From an uncultured Planctomycetaceae bacterium (GTDB lineage: Bacteria; Planctomycetota; Planctomycetia; Pirellulales; Pirellulaceae), in assembly GCA_903921945.1 (NCBI GenBank), contig CAIXSC010000962.1, forward strand, positions 1 through 6,783: 6,783 nt of DNA. The letters run 5' to 3'. A program made the position numbers and the translations under genes. Positions 1-5,634 of the stretch are shown in pieces. The notes beneath the pieces were generated by a model. It made no database searches. It saw nothing but the letters and a program-made list of their open reading frames with translations, and was not told where the DNA came from. The first letter of the stretch is position 1. Each line of letters starts with the position of its first letter.

Positions 1-666
1 CTGCCCGCGGTGCAGTCGGCCCGCGAGGCGGCTCGGCGGACTCAATGCGTCAACAATCTCAAGCAAATCGGACTCGCCTGCCAAAACTTCCATGATGTCT
101 ACGGCCATCTGCCTCATGGCGCGTCCGACGGCCCGACTCAAACTTGTTGCAATGCCACGGAAAGAGCGGGCTGGAGCTGGTGCTTTCATATCACACCCTA
201 TATCGAGCAGCAGACCGTTTACGATTTAACGCAGGACAGTCTGGTGTCGTTGGCGATCACGAAAGGATATTATTGTCCGTCCCGGCGCGCACCCGGGCTT
301 TACAATAATGCTGCCCGATGTGATTACGCCGGCAACGGCGGCAGCACTTCGGGGAATCTGGGTCGCGATGGCATGTTTGTTCGCCAATGGCTAACGCTTA
401 CCCGGCCCTTGGGCACCCGCCCCGACCAGTTTCGACGATTGGCGGATCTGATGGATGGAACCTCGCAAACGCTGCTGGTTTCGGAAAAGCAGGTTCATCA
501 CACCATTTGGGGTATCGCTGGCGGCGACACAGATAGACCAGGTCCAAAAAGCGCAACAAGACGCCGCCACGGAGGAAATGCAACGACCGCCGGCCCAATG
601 AACCGCTACCGTTCACAGGGATGCAATGGGGGGCTTTCGCCGCCGCCACCGCCGCCCATGGCGTGA
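1..666 (+). CDS. DUF1559 pseudopilin-like protein, 5'-partial, abnormal C-terminus
   Basis: The reading frame is open from base 1 and starts inside the family hallmark LPAVQSAREAARR, followed by CVNNLKQIGLACQNFHD. In DUF1559 proteins this directly follows the type IV prepilin-like N-terminal helix, so the start codon, prepilin cleavage site and membrane helix lie upstream of the window. Further family-like pieces are the YCPSRR segment (about residue 90 in the window), a DYAGNGG stretch, LADLMDGTSQTLLVSEKQ and GIAGGD (ending at 528). Members are secreted or envelope-anchored; their function is not established. After GGD the family normally continues to an HPGG...DGSVRF-type ending. Here residues from about 177 on (nt 529-666) are Arg/Gly-rich, end in SPPPPPPMA and do not resemble it. 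The 3' end therefore looks disrupted by an insertion, deletion or frameshift, and the gene may be a pseudogene. It converges on the MFS gene. The family call is confident; the integrity of the gene is doubtful. Confidence 0.85.
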   Translation: MPAVQSAREAARRTQCVNNLKQIGLACQNFHDVYGHLPHGASDGPTQTCCNATERAGWSWCFHITPYIEQQTVYDLTQDSLVSLAITKGYYCPSRRAPGLYNNAARCDYAGNGGSTSGNLGRDGMFVRQWLTLTRPLGTRPDQFRRLADLMDGTSQTLLVSEKQVHHTIWGIAGGDTDRPGPKSATRRRHGGNATTAGPMNRYRSQGCNGGLSPPPPPPMA

Positions 667-672
667 ACGGTA
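607..672. repeat. 66-nt fold-back element with 10-bp inverted ends
   Basis: TACCGTTCAC (607-616) is the perfect reverse complement of GTGAACGGTA (663-672). Inside it, 626-634 pairs with 651-659 with a single mismatch (631/654), leaving a GC-rich loop at 635-650, so the whole block can form one long two-part hairpin on either strand. It overlaps the last codons and stop of the DUF1559 frame, in the part that no longer resembles the family. There is no T-tract on either side, so it is not a standard intrinsic terminator. A REP/MITE-like repeat or a structured 3' end are the obvious options, but copies elsewhere in the genome cannot be seen from here. Confidence 0.5.
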
Positions 673-685
673 ACCTTAGGGCCAA

Positions 686-723
686 ACGCCGGGTTCACGA
701 ATGGCGTCTCGGTGTTGTCACCG
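686..723. other. Two small hairpins in the convergent gap
   Basis: ACGCC (686-690) pairs with GGCGT (703-707) over a 12-nt loop. Immediately after it, CGGTG (710-714) pairs with CACCG (719-723) around TTGT. The second lies directly 3' of the MFS stop codon on the minus strand and could help end that transcript, but no T-run follows it. GTTCAC at 693-698 repeats part of the arms of the 607-672 fold-back. With that element, three fold-backs lie in about 120 nt. Each stem here is short and chance is possible. Confidence 0.3.
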
Positions 724-724
724 T

Positions 725-2236
725 TTAGCGCGCGGTGGCGGCGGGTGGGGATTTGGGCAGCATCCAGATCGCCACCAAGCCACCAGCGAAGATCAGGCTG
801 GTTACGGCGCCGACTTTCGCGTAGTCGCCGCCGAAATACGACAGGCTGCTCAGGTAGCCCGCGCCCAGCACGCCCAAACCGGTGGCGACTCGCCCCGTGT
901 TGAACGTGACCCCGGCGCCCGTGGAGCGGACGGCCGTGGGAAACATTTCCGGCAAACACAACGGCAACCAGCCGAAGTAAAAGCCGGTGGTCGCGCCGAG
1001 CATTAACGCCCACCAATGAAAGTGCGGATGCGTGGGGTCAAGGTTGTTGTATAGGTGCTGTCCGATAAACAGCGACGCGGCGCTGTAGAGGAAGTAGGAG
1101 AGCCGCCGCCCCAGCATCGCACTGACCCAACCGCCAATCGCGCTCGTCACCGCCGCGCCGACCGATCGGTATACCTGCGTCCAAGCTTTCAACGTCGGGT
1201 CGGTCTTAGCGCCGACTTGGTCCGCCCAGGGCACCAGCCAGTTCGTGCATCCCCAGCCGCCGAATAGCGGAATCGCGCCAAGCAGTATGCCGAGCAACGT
1301 CAACCACAAAAGCGGCGGCTGGAAAATGGCCCGCACCGGCGACACTGGCTTGCCCGTATTTCCACGGGATGGCACGCTCGATGCAATGCTGGCTTCGTTA
1401 CCGGCGGGCAGCGAGACCGCGGCCGAATCCGGCGAGTCGGTCGACGGCGCTTTTCGTCTTGCCGCCAGCCACTGGGGCGATTCGGGCAGCCACACGAGAC
1501 TGGCCACGCCCAAGAAGATCGGCAGGCCGCCGACCAACATGACCCACCGCCAACTCTCCGGAGTGATCGCGACATAGCAGCCAAGCAAGCCCATGAGCAC
1601 CAGTCCGACATTCGCGGCCGAACCGATGATGCCGGCGAGGATCGGCTTGGACACATGCGTCCAGACTTCCACCGCGATCGCGATCCCGTTGGGCCATGCT
1701 CCTCCCACTCCTAAACAGCCCAGGAATCGCAACACGACGAACTGTTCGGGCGTGCGGGCGAACGCCGCGAGCGTACTGAAAATCGCGTAGCAGCAGATAC
1801 TCAACGACAGCGCTTTGGCTCGGCCCGCGCGGTCTCCAATCCAGCCGAAAAGCAATCCACCCGCCGCCGCTCCAAAGAGAAACGTGGCGTTGTAGCGGGC
1901 GAACCAGCGCGTCAACACAGGCTTGGGCGTCACCGGCCGCTCCGCGGCCCCGTCCCGCGGGCCCGCGAGGAAATCGGCGGTCGCCGAGTTGCTCACCAGC
2001 GGCGTGATCGACATTTGCACGCCGGCGAAGAGCCAGCCCAGGAACGCGACCGCAAGCACCAACCAGCGGCCAGCGCGGGAGAGCGGCCGTACGACCGCAG
2101 ACGACACGTTCGCAGCCGACGGCGGCCCGTCGCAAGAGGCCTCGCTGGCAGAGGCCTCGCTGGAAGAGACCTCGCTGGAAGAGTTCTCAGCGGAAGAGTT
2201 CTCGGCGGAGGGCGACGACGCGGATGGCGACGACAT
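725..2236 (-). CDS. MFS transporter (sugar/organic-acid porter type)
   Basis: This 503-residue protein is a 12-helix major facilitator, a proton-coupled or facilitative carrier of the inner membrane. TM1 is at about 57-75. The helix 2-3 loop carries the MFS signature GWIGDRAGR (131-139). RFLGCLGVGGAWPNGIAIAVE-like sequence at 170-190 marks helices 4-5, PESPQWL (251-257) ends the first half as in sugar/acid porters, a second-half copy of the loop motif includes GRR at 376-378, and PEMFPTAVRSTGAG (429-442) resembles the sialate/organic-acid porter group. The substrate cannot be read from sequence. Unusual parts are the Ser/Ala/Glu-rich N-terminal tail of about 50 residues, built from 15-bp DNA repeats, and a low-complexity central loop (about 260-300). 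The ATG lies 9 nt after the stop of the phosphodiesterase gene, so the two are almost certainly cotranscribed. No good Shine-Dalgarno precedes it, which suggests translation coupled to the gene before it. MFS membership is certain; the specificity is unknown. Confidence 0.92.
   Translation of the reverse strand: MSSPSASSPSAENSSAENSSSEVSSSEASASEASCDGPPSAANVSSAVVRPLSRAGRWLVLAVAFLGWLFAGVQMSITPLVSNSATADFLAGPRDGAAERPVTPKPVLTRWFARYNATFLFGAAAGGLLFGWIGDRAGRAKALSLSICCYAIFSTLAAFARTPEQFVVLRFLGCLGVGGAWPNGIAIAVEVWTHVSKPILAGIIGSAANVGLVLMGLLGCYVAITPESWRWVMLVGGLPIFLGVASLVWLPESPQWLAARRKAPSTDSPDSAAVSLPAGNEASIASSVPSRGNTGKPVSPVRAIFQPPLLWLTLLGILLGAIPLFGGWGCTNWLVPWADQVGAKTDPTLKAWTQVYRSVGAAVTSAIGGWVSAMLGRRLSYFLYSAASLFIGQHLYNNLDPTHPHFHWWALMLGATTGFYFGWLPLCLPEMFPTAVRSTGAGVTFNTGRVATGLGVLGAGYLSSLSYFGGDYAKVGAVTSLIFAGGLVAIWMLPKSPPAATAR
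2136..2210. repeat. Five 15-bp tandem repeats inside the MFS gene
   Basis: Five adjacent 15-bp units at 2136, 2151, 2166, 2181 and 2196 are variants of GAGGCCTCGCTGGAA. On the minus strand, in the transporter's frame, they encode the pentapeptides SAENS, SAENS, SSEVS, SSEAS and ASEAS (residues 9-33), an acidic, serine-rich cytoplasmic tail ahead of TM1. The unit length is a multiple of three, so gain or loss of copies would keep the frame. Confidence 0.9.
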
Positions 2237-2245
2237 CGAAGGAAC

Positions 2246-3415
2246 TCAGGGTTTGGCGAGGTTTAGCGGCGGCGCGGCTTGGGGAGCGGCGCTGGGGAAG
2301 TCGACACCGACGAGTTTGCCGAGGGTCGCGGCAACTTGGGATTGGGTGGCTTCGATACCTTCGCGGACGCCGAGCGGCGGGACGTCGGGGCCGAGCAACC
2401 CGATCCAAATGAATTCGGCCCCCTCGGTGGTCGCGCTGTGATTGGCCCAGTCGCGACCGAAACCGCGACCGTGATCGGTGGTCAGCACCAAGTTGGTTTT
2501 TCCGCGATACTCGGGGAGGCTCTGCAACAGTTCCCAGAATTCGCGAAGGAACCGGTCGGCGCGGCGGGCCGAATCGAGGTACTGGTCATAGCGGCGGGCG
2601 TGCGCCCATTCGTCGGTTTCGCCAAGGCCGATGTACAGCACGCGGGGCTTGTGTTTCTGGAGATGCTCGCGAGCGGCCGCCTGGGCCACGACATCGTAAG
2701 CGACACCCGGCCACAGCCGAGGCAGGTCTTTGATCATCGCGTTCACGTGCCGCTGCCCCTCCGTCAACGGCTCGTCGCGGAGCGGATTCCACGCGACCTG
2801 CACCGTCATACGGCTGCGTTCGCGGTTCAAGACGAATTCGATCACGTCCCAAGTGGCGAACGCCGCCACGCGATCCGCGAATCCTGGCTGGCGATGGATA
2901 TGCTCGAGGACGGTGAGATTCGGATTGGGAATCTTGTTGTTGCTGTCGATACCGCTGTCGGCGAAGCCCGCGAACATCTCGTTGTAGCCGGGGTACGAGA
3001 ACTTCCGGCCGTTGGTCAGGCGAGCGGCCGCTTTGCGCGTTGGGTCGCCGAACAATTGGCCGTCCTTCGCCAACACGCCCCAGACGAATGGCAGCAAGAC
3101 CTCGCGACGCGCCTCGGGTGTGTCCCGCCAATAAGCCTTGCGGAGCGCTGCCGCATCGCTGACGCCGCCAAAGTCCTTGCTGATCAGCCGCTCTTCGGCC
3201 CCGGTGAACATCTCTTGCCAGCGAAATCCATCCCACGTCACGAACACGAGATTCTCCGCCGCCCGCAGGCGGCACGGCGAACTCGCGAGCGCCACAAACG
3301 CGACGAGCGCTGCGAACGCCACCAGCGGTCCATGAGTCACGGGCTTCGAGAGGCGGACCGCGACAGCGGTCGAAGTCGTGGCGAGCGACACGCGGGTGTA
3401 TCGTCCGTGGGCCAT
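2246..3415 (-). CDS. Exported alkaline-phosphatase-superfamily protein (phosphodiesterase-like)
   Basis: This 389-residue protein has the two-metal alkaline phosphatase/nucleotide pyrophosphatase fold and should hydrolyse a phosphoester outside the cytoplasm. An N-terminal hydrophobic stretch at about 27-45, after an unusually long 26-residue polar lead, gives a signal peptide or membrane anchor. Metal ligands expected from the fold are visible in order: D62 in VTWDGFRW, D268 and H272 in GETDEWAH, D314-H315 in TTDHGRG, and H326 in NHSATTEG. The candidate nucleophile is S140 in KFSYPGYNEM, which sits where related phosphodiesterases have Thr in a TFPNH-type motif. The sulfatase C/S-x-P-x-R motif is absent, so a sulfatase is unlikely. 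The ATG at 3415 is preferred over an in-frame TTG at 3430 because AGGAA lies 5 nt upstream. The MFS gene follows after 9 nt, which suggests cleavage of a substrate and uptake of a product. The fold is confident; the substrate is unknown. Confidence 0.85.
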   Translation of the reverse strand: MAHGRYTRVSLATTSTAVAVRLSKPVTHGPLVAFAALVAFVALASSPCRLRAAENLVFVTWDGFRWQEMFTGAEERLISKDFGGVSDAAALRKAYWRDTPEARREVLLPFVWGVLAKDGQLFGDPTRKAAARLTNGRKFSYPGYNEMFAGFADSGIDSNNKIPNPNLTVLEHIHRQPGFADRVAAFATWDVIEFVLNRERSRMTVQVAWNPLRDEPLTEGQRHVNAMIKDLPRLWPGVAYDVVAQAAAREHLQKHKPRVLYIGLGETDEWAHARRYDQYLDSARRADRFLREFWELLQSLPEYRGKTNLVLTTDHGRGFGRDWANHSATTEGAEFIWIGLLGPDVPPLGVREGIEATQSQVAATLGKLVGVDFPSAAPQAAPPLNLAKP

Positions 3416-3420
3416 GCGAG

Positions 3421-3425
3421 TTCCT
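3421..3425 (-). promoter_or_regulatory. Ribosome-binding site for the phosphodiesterase-like gene
   Basis: On the minus strand AGGAA lies 5 nt before the ATG at 3415. It falls inside the coding part of the longer TTG-initiated reading (start 3430), so it decides the start in favour of the ATG. Confidence 0.5.
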
Positions 3426-3460
3426 GCCAACGGTGGCGTTAGAGACGAGGATGGAGGCGC

Positions 3461-3492
3461 AAAAACAAACCCGCCTCGCGGGGCGAGGCGGG
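3461..3492 (-). terminator. Intrinsic terminator after the thioredoxin-like gene
   Basis: A perfect 10-bp GC-rich stem (3483-3492 with 3470-3479, loop of three at 3480-3482) is followed on the minus strand by TTTGTTTTT (3469-3461). This is a textbook Rho-independent terminator. It starts 77 nt after the thioredoxin-like stop and ends 45 nt before the phosphodiesterase ATG. No T-run flanks it on the plus strand, so it acts in one direction. It divides the minus-strand genes into separate transcription units. Confidence 0.88.
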
Positions 3493-3569
3493 CAATGGCC
3501 GGCCGAGTATACCCGCAGCGCTGGCCACACGCGATAAGCGCTGGAGGCCAGGCCGGCGGGCAGGCAGGG

Positions 3570-4127
3570 TTACTTCAAGCTCTTGGCCGTTTCGACGAAC
3601 TTCTTGACATCGTCGGCGCTGAGCTTCTGATCTTTGCCGAAGCCCTTGCTTTCCGCGACCTTGGACTTGTTCCACAGCATCACGGTGACATCGGCGTTCT
3701 TGGCGATCTCGTAGTTGTCCGGACCTTCGCTGGTCTGGAAGACGGTCAGCGGCACGTTCTTGCTGATCTTGCCTTCAGCGGCCGCCTTCTTCATTTGCGT
3801 TTCCGCCGCGTCCGGGTTGTCCGACAGGTAGACGACGAACGCCTTGAGCTGCGTCTTGTCGCTGGCGCCCACCGCCTCGTCCAAGCCCTTCACCAACGCC
3901 GAGACGTCGTCCGTCATGCGGCGGGTGAACACGGCGACCACCGGCCGATTGCCGTATTGGCAGCGGTAGCACAGCGTCTTGCCTTCGTTCGGACCCGTGC
4001 AGTCCTTCACGTTGAAGGCGGGCACGAATTCGCCCGTCGCCAGACCCGACTTCACCGGATCGGCCGCCATCACCACGCCCGCCATGGCGAGCACCGCGAA
4101 CACCGAAGCGATCACGAACTTCTTCAT
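3570..4127 (-). CDS. Small exported thioredoxin-fold-like protein with CYRC motif
   Basis: This is a 185-residue protein. A clear Sec signal peptide covers residues 1-21 or so (MKKFVIASVFAVLAMAGVVM, then AADP), so the mature protein of about 164 residues lies outside the cytoplasm. GEFVPAFNVKDCTGPNEGK (32-50) resembles the start of AhpC/TSA-type thioredoxin folds, PVVAVFTR (62-69) looks like the core strand, and VPLTVFQ (125-131) and VTVMLWNKSKV (147-157) look like later strands. Cysteines are C43, C53 and C56. The CYRC pair comes before the core strand, whereas canonical thioredoxins carry CxxC just after it, where this protein has TRRMTDD. The function is unknown; a redox, metal-binding or structural disulfide role is possible. 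I recall similar proteins in planctomycetes but cannot assign a named family. The start is fixed by AAGGAG 6 nt upstream; an in-frame ATG at 4262 would bury the signal peptide. The gene has its own terminator and a candidate promoter. Confidence 0.8.
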   Translation of the reverse strand: MKKFVIASVFAVLAMAGVVMAADPVKSGLATGEFVPAFNVKDCTGPNEGKTLCYRCQYGNRPVVAVFTRRMTDDVSALVKGLDEAVGASDKTQLKAFVVYLSDNPDAAETQMKKAAAEGKISKNVPLTVFQTSEGPDNYEIAKNADVTVMLWNKSKVAESKGFGKDQKLSADDVKKFVETAKSLK

Positions 4128-4133
4128 CGAACA

Positions 4134-4139
4134 CTCCTT
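4134..4139 (-). promoter_or_regulatory. Strong Shine-Dalgarno for the thioredoxin-like gene
   Basis: AAGGAG on the minus strand lies 6 nt before the ATG at 4127, close to the ideal match and spacing. It is the best ribosome-binding site in the window, and with the dedicated terminator it suggests a well-expressed gene. It rules out the upstream in-frame ATG at 4262 as the main start. Confidence 0.8.
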
Positions 4140-4194
4140 GGGGGGAACAAAAAACCGACTTGTCGATACTAAACTCACAATACTCCAAGGCGGG

Positions 4195-4224
4195 ATTTTA
4201 GATAAATCCGGACTCATTTGTCGA
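4195..4224 (-). promoter_or_regulatory. Candidate sigma70-type promoter for the thioredoxin-like gene
   Basis: On the minus strand TCGACA (4224-4219) and TAAAAT (4200-4195) are separated by 18 nt, a fair match to the -35 and -10 consensus in a locally AT-rich stretch. Transcription would start near 4188, giving a leader of about 60 nt to the ATG at 4127. The -35 box overlaps the 4221-4238 hairpin. This is read by eye only. Confidence 0.4.
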
Positions 4225-4238
4225 GAACGAATTCTCGA
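4221..4238 (-). other. 7-bp hairpin with UUCG tetraloop between apbE and the thioredoxin-like gene
   Basis: TCGAGAA (4221-4227) and TTCTCGA (4232-4238) form a perfect 7-bp stem. Read on the minus strand, the loop is TTCG, an exceptionally stable RNA tetraloop. It begins 27 nt after the apbE stop. No T-run follows, so it is not a standard terminator; it may stabilise the apbE mRNA end or, as a DNA dyad over the -35 box of the next promoter, be a protein-binding site. Confidence 0.45.
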
Positions 4239-4265
4239 AGCCGCCCAAACGGGGTGAACCACGCC

Positions 4266-5366
4266 TTACGGCGAACCGTTTGGCGCAGGCATGTTTTCCT
4301 GGGACGACGGCGGCCGCTCCGCGTTCGCCGCTGGCGCCAGTCGCGCCCAGCGCAGCGATTGTCGCGTTCGAGTTGCTCCGGTTGCCGGGTCGGCCTGCAC
4401 GTACAGGGCGGCGACATCCGGGAGTCGATCGATCAGTTCCAAACCGCGAGTCGGGCCGAGCACGCAGAGGGCGGTGGCGAGCGCGTCGGCGGTCGTGCCA
4501 TCGCGTGCCACCACCGAGACGCTCGACCGGTCCACAACGCCCAGGCCCGTGCGGGGATCGACAATGTGCGAGTAACGCTGGCCGGCAATCTCGACAAACT
4601 GAAAGGCGTCGCCCGATGTGGAGACGGCGCCACGCGCCAAGTGAAGGAAATGACTTGGAGCCGCAGACGGATCGAGCGGCGCGATGCCGACCCGCCAACC
4701 CGGCGAGTCCGGCGGCGGTTCGCCAGCCACGATGTCGCCGCTGGCGTTGACGAGCGCGCGGGGGAAGCCGAGTTTTCGCAGCACGGCGAGCGCTTCGTCC
4801 GCCGCCAAGCCCTGCCCGATGCCGCCCATGTCAAGCCGCATCTGCGGACGCAAGAGCTCGACGGCCTTGTCTTGCGGATGCAACCGGACCTGCTGGTAAC
4901 CGACCGCTTCCCGCGCCGCCGCCAGACGCTCCGCGGTCGGCAATTCCCGTTGTCGCCGCGAACGGCGCCAGAGCCGCGTCATCGGCCCGACCGTGACGTC
5001 AAACGCGCCACCCGACAGGCGGCTCAACGCGTCCGCTCGTTCCAGGGCGTGCCAAAGCTCGTCGCTTACCCGCACTGGCGACGCGGTCGGCGACGCCGCG
5101 CTCAGCCGGCTCAGTTCGCTGGCTTCGTCGTAGTCGCTAAGCACTTTATCGAAGGTGCGGATGCGGGCGAACGCGGCGTCAAACGCCTGCTCGGCGGATG
5201 GGGCCGGGGTTGAACCGGGTTTGGCCGCGCCTTGCGTTTGCTCGGAGGCATACAATACGATCGTGAAGTCGGTGGCCATGTGCCGTTCCGTCCGTTCGAC
5301 ACGCCGCCAGTTGGCCGGGGCGTCGGCGGCAGGAACGAGAAACAGGGCCGCGATCAACCACTGCAT
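4266..5366 (-). CDS. apbE: FAD:protein FMN transferase (ApbE family), exported
   Basis: This 366-residue protein matches the ApbE/Ftp family, which uses FAD and Mg2+ to attach FMN covalently to Ser/Thr of extracytoplasmic flavoproteins such as NqrB/NqrC or RnfG-type FMN-binding domains. A short hydrophobic signal (MQWLIAALFLVPAADA) points to export; it has no lipobox cysteine. Family blocks in order are RHMATDFTIVLY (29-39), SDYDEASELSRL (77-88), GGAFDVTVGPM (119-129), LDMGGIGQGLAADEA (178-192), NASGDIVAG (207-215), HIVDPRTG (267-274) and DGTTADALATAL (289-300), the last holding the likely metal-binding D294 and T298. The usual Lys of GGIAKG is Gln185 here. The Pro/Ala-rich C-terminal tail (about 342-366) is extra. 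AAAAAGG lies 7 nt before the ATG. No Nqr, Rnf or FMN-binding partner lies in the window, so the target is unknown. The family call is firm. Confidence 0.93.
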   Translation of the reverse strand: MQWLIAALFLVPAADAPANWRRVERTERHMATDFTIVLYASEQTQGAAKPGSTPAPSAEQAFDAAFARIRTFDKVLSDYDEASELSRLSAASPTASPVRVSDELWHALERADALSRLSGGAFDVTVGPMTRLWRRSRRQRELPTAERLAAAREAVGYQQVRLHPQDKAVELLRPQMRLDMGGIGQGLAADEALAVLRKLGFPRALVNASGDIVAGEPPPDSPGWRVGIAPLDPSAAPSHFLHLARGAVSTSGDAFQFVEIAGQRYSHIVDPRTGLGVVDRSSVSVVARDGTTADALATALCVLGPTRGLELIDRLPDVAALYVQADPATGATRTRQSLRWARLAPAANAERPPSSQENMPAPNGSP

Positions 5367-5429
5367 GCGGTCGCCTTTTTGGGGAGGGGGCGGAACTTGA
5401 GCCCGGCGGGCCGTGATCGGCCGCGTTCG

Positions 5430-5474
5430 GAACTGATGGAGCTGTTGGAACTGTTCGAATTATTCGAACTGTTG
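5430..5474. repeat. Five 9-bp tandem repeats in the divergent intergenic region
   Basis: Adjacent units GAACTGATG, GAGCTGTTG, GAACTGTTC, GAATTATTC and GAACTGTTG start at 5430, 5439, 5448, 5457 and 5466. They lie in the 268-nt gap between apbE and the FGE-like gene, 64 nt upstream of the apbE ATG. The spacing of nine is close to one helical turn. There are no spacers, so this is not a CRISPR. The function is unknown: binding sites for a protein on one DNA face, or a slippage-prone repeat. Confidence 0.85.
5449..5473. promoter_or_regulatory. Candidate operator: dyad embedded in the 9-bp repeats
   Basis: GTTCGAA (5453-5459) and TTCGAAC (5463-5469) are perfect inverted arms around TTA; AAC and GTT extend the symmetry beyond one mismatch on each side, giving a 25-bp dyad. 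It lies between divergent genes, just downstream of the apbE promoter candidate, a position suited to a repressor. The symmetry may be partly a by-product of the tandem repeat. No regulator gene is present to pair it with. Confidence 0.35.
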
Positions 5475-5481
5475 CAGCCAG

Positions 5482-5510
5482 ATTGTGGGCCGCACTCCGG
5501 GCCGTTGCAA
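5482..5510 (-). promoter_or_regulatory. apbE: Candidate promoter for apbE
   Basis: On the minus strand TTGCAA (5510-5505) and CACAAT (5487-5482) are 17 nt apart; each matches the sigma70 consensus at four of six positions. Transcription would start near 5475, at the edge of the 9-bp repeats, placing them in a leader of about 110 nt. I see no comparably good promoter on the plus strand for the FGE-like gene in this gap. Weak support. Confidence 0.25.
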
Positions 5511-5634
5511 GTTTCCTCCGCCGGGAGAATCCCGTCTCGCGCCATTCCAAGACGCCGACGGCGGTCACCCAGGCGGCTCATCCTCGATTTTCCTACCTGA
5601 CATTTTCTTTCGAATTCACGTGTCGAGCATTTCC

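Noticed and set aside
2279..3442. A 387-residue plus-strand open frame across the phosphodiesterase-like gene
   Set aside because: It lies antisense to a gene with clear catalytic motifs and has no recognisable domain; long antisense frames are common in GC-rich coding DNA.
3570..4127. SGLATG (mature N-terminus, residues 27-32) as a flavinylation site for the nearby ApbE
   Set aside because: It resembles the SGAT core only with an extra Leu, and the preceding Asp is at the wrong distance; no FMN-binding domain is present.
3378..4172. A 264-residue plus-strand open frame opposite the thioredoxin-like gene
   Set aside because: The minus strand has a signal peptide, strong SD and terminator; the plus frame is His/Arg/Val-rich shadow sequence that also runs through the terminator.
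4218..5213. A 331-residue plus-strand frame opposite apbE
   Set aside because: ApbE motifs on the minus strand are unambiguous; the plus frame is Arg-rich with no domain.
5449..5473. LexA/SOS box
   Set aside because: The GAAC/GTTC spacing fits neither the GTTC-N7-GTTC nor the GAAC-N4-GTTC pattern, and no SOS gene is adjacent.
5430..5474. CRISPR-like array
   Set aside because: The units are directly adjacent, 9 bp long and without spacers; no cas gene is near.
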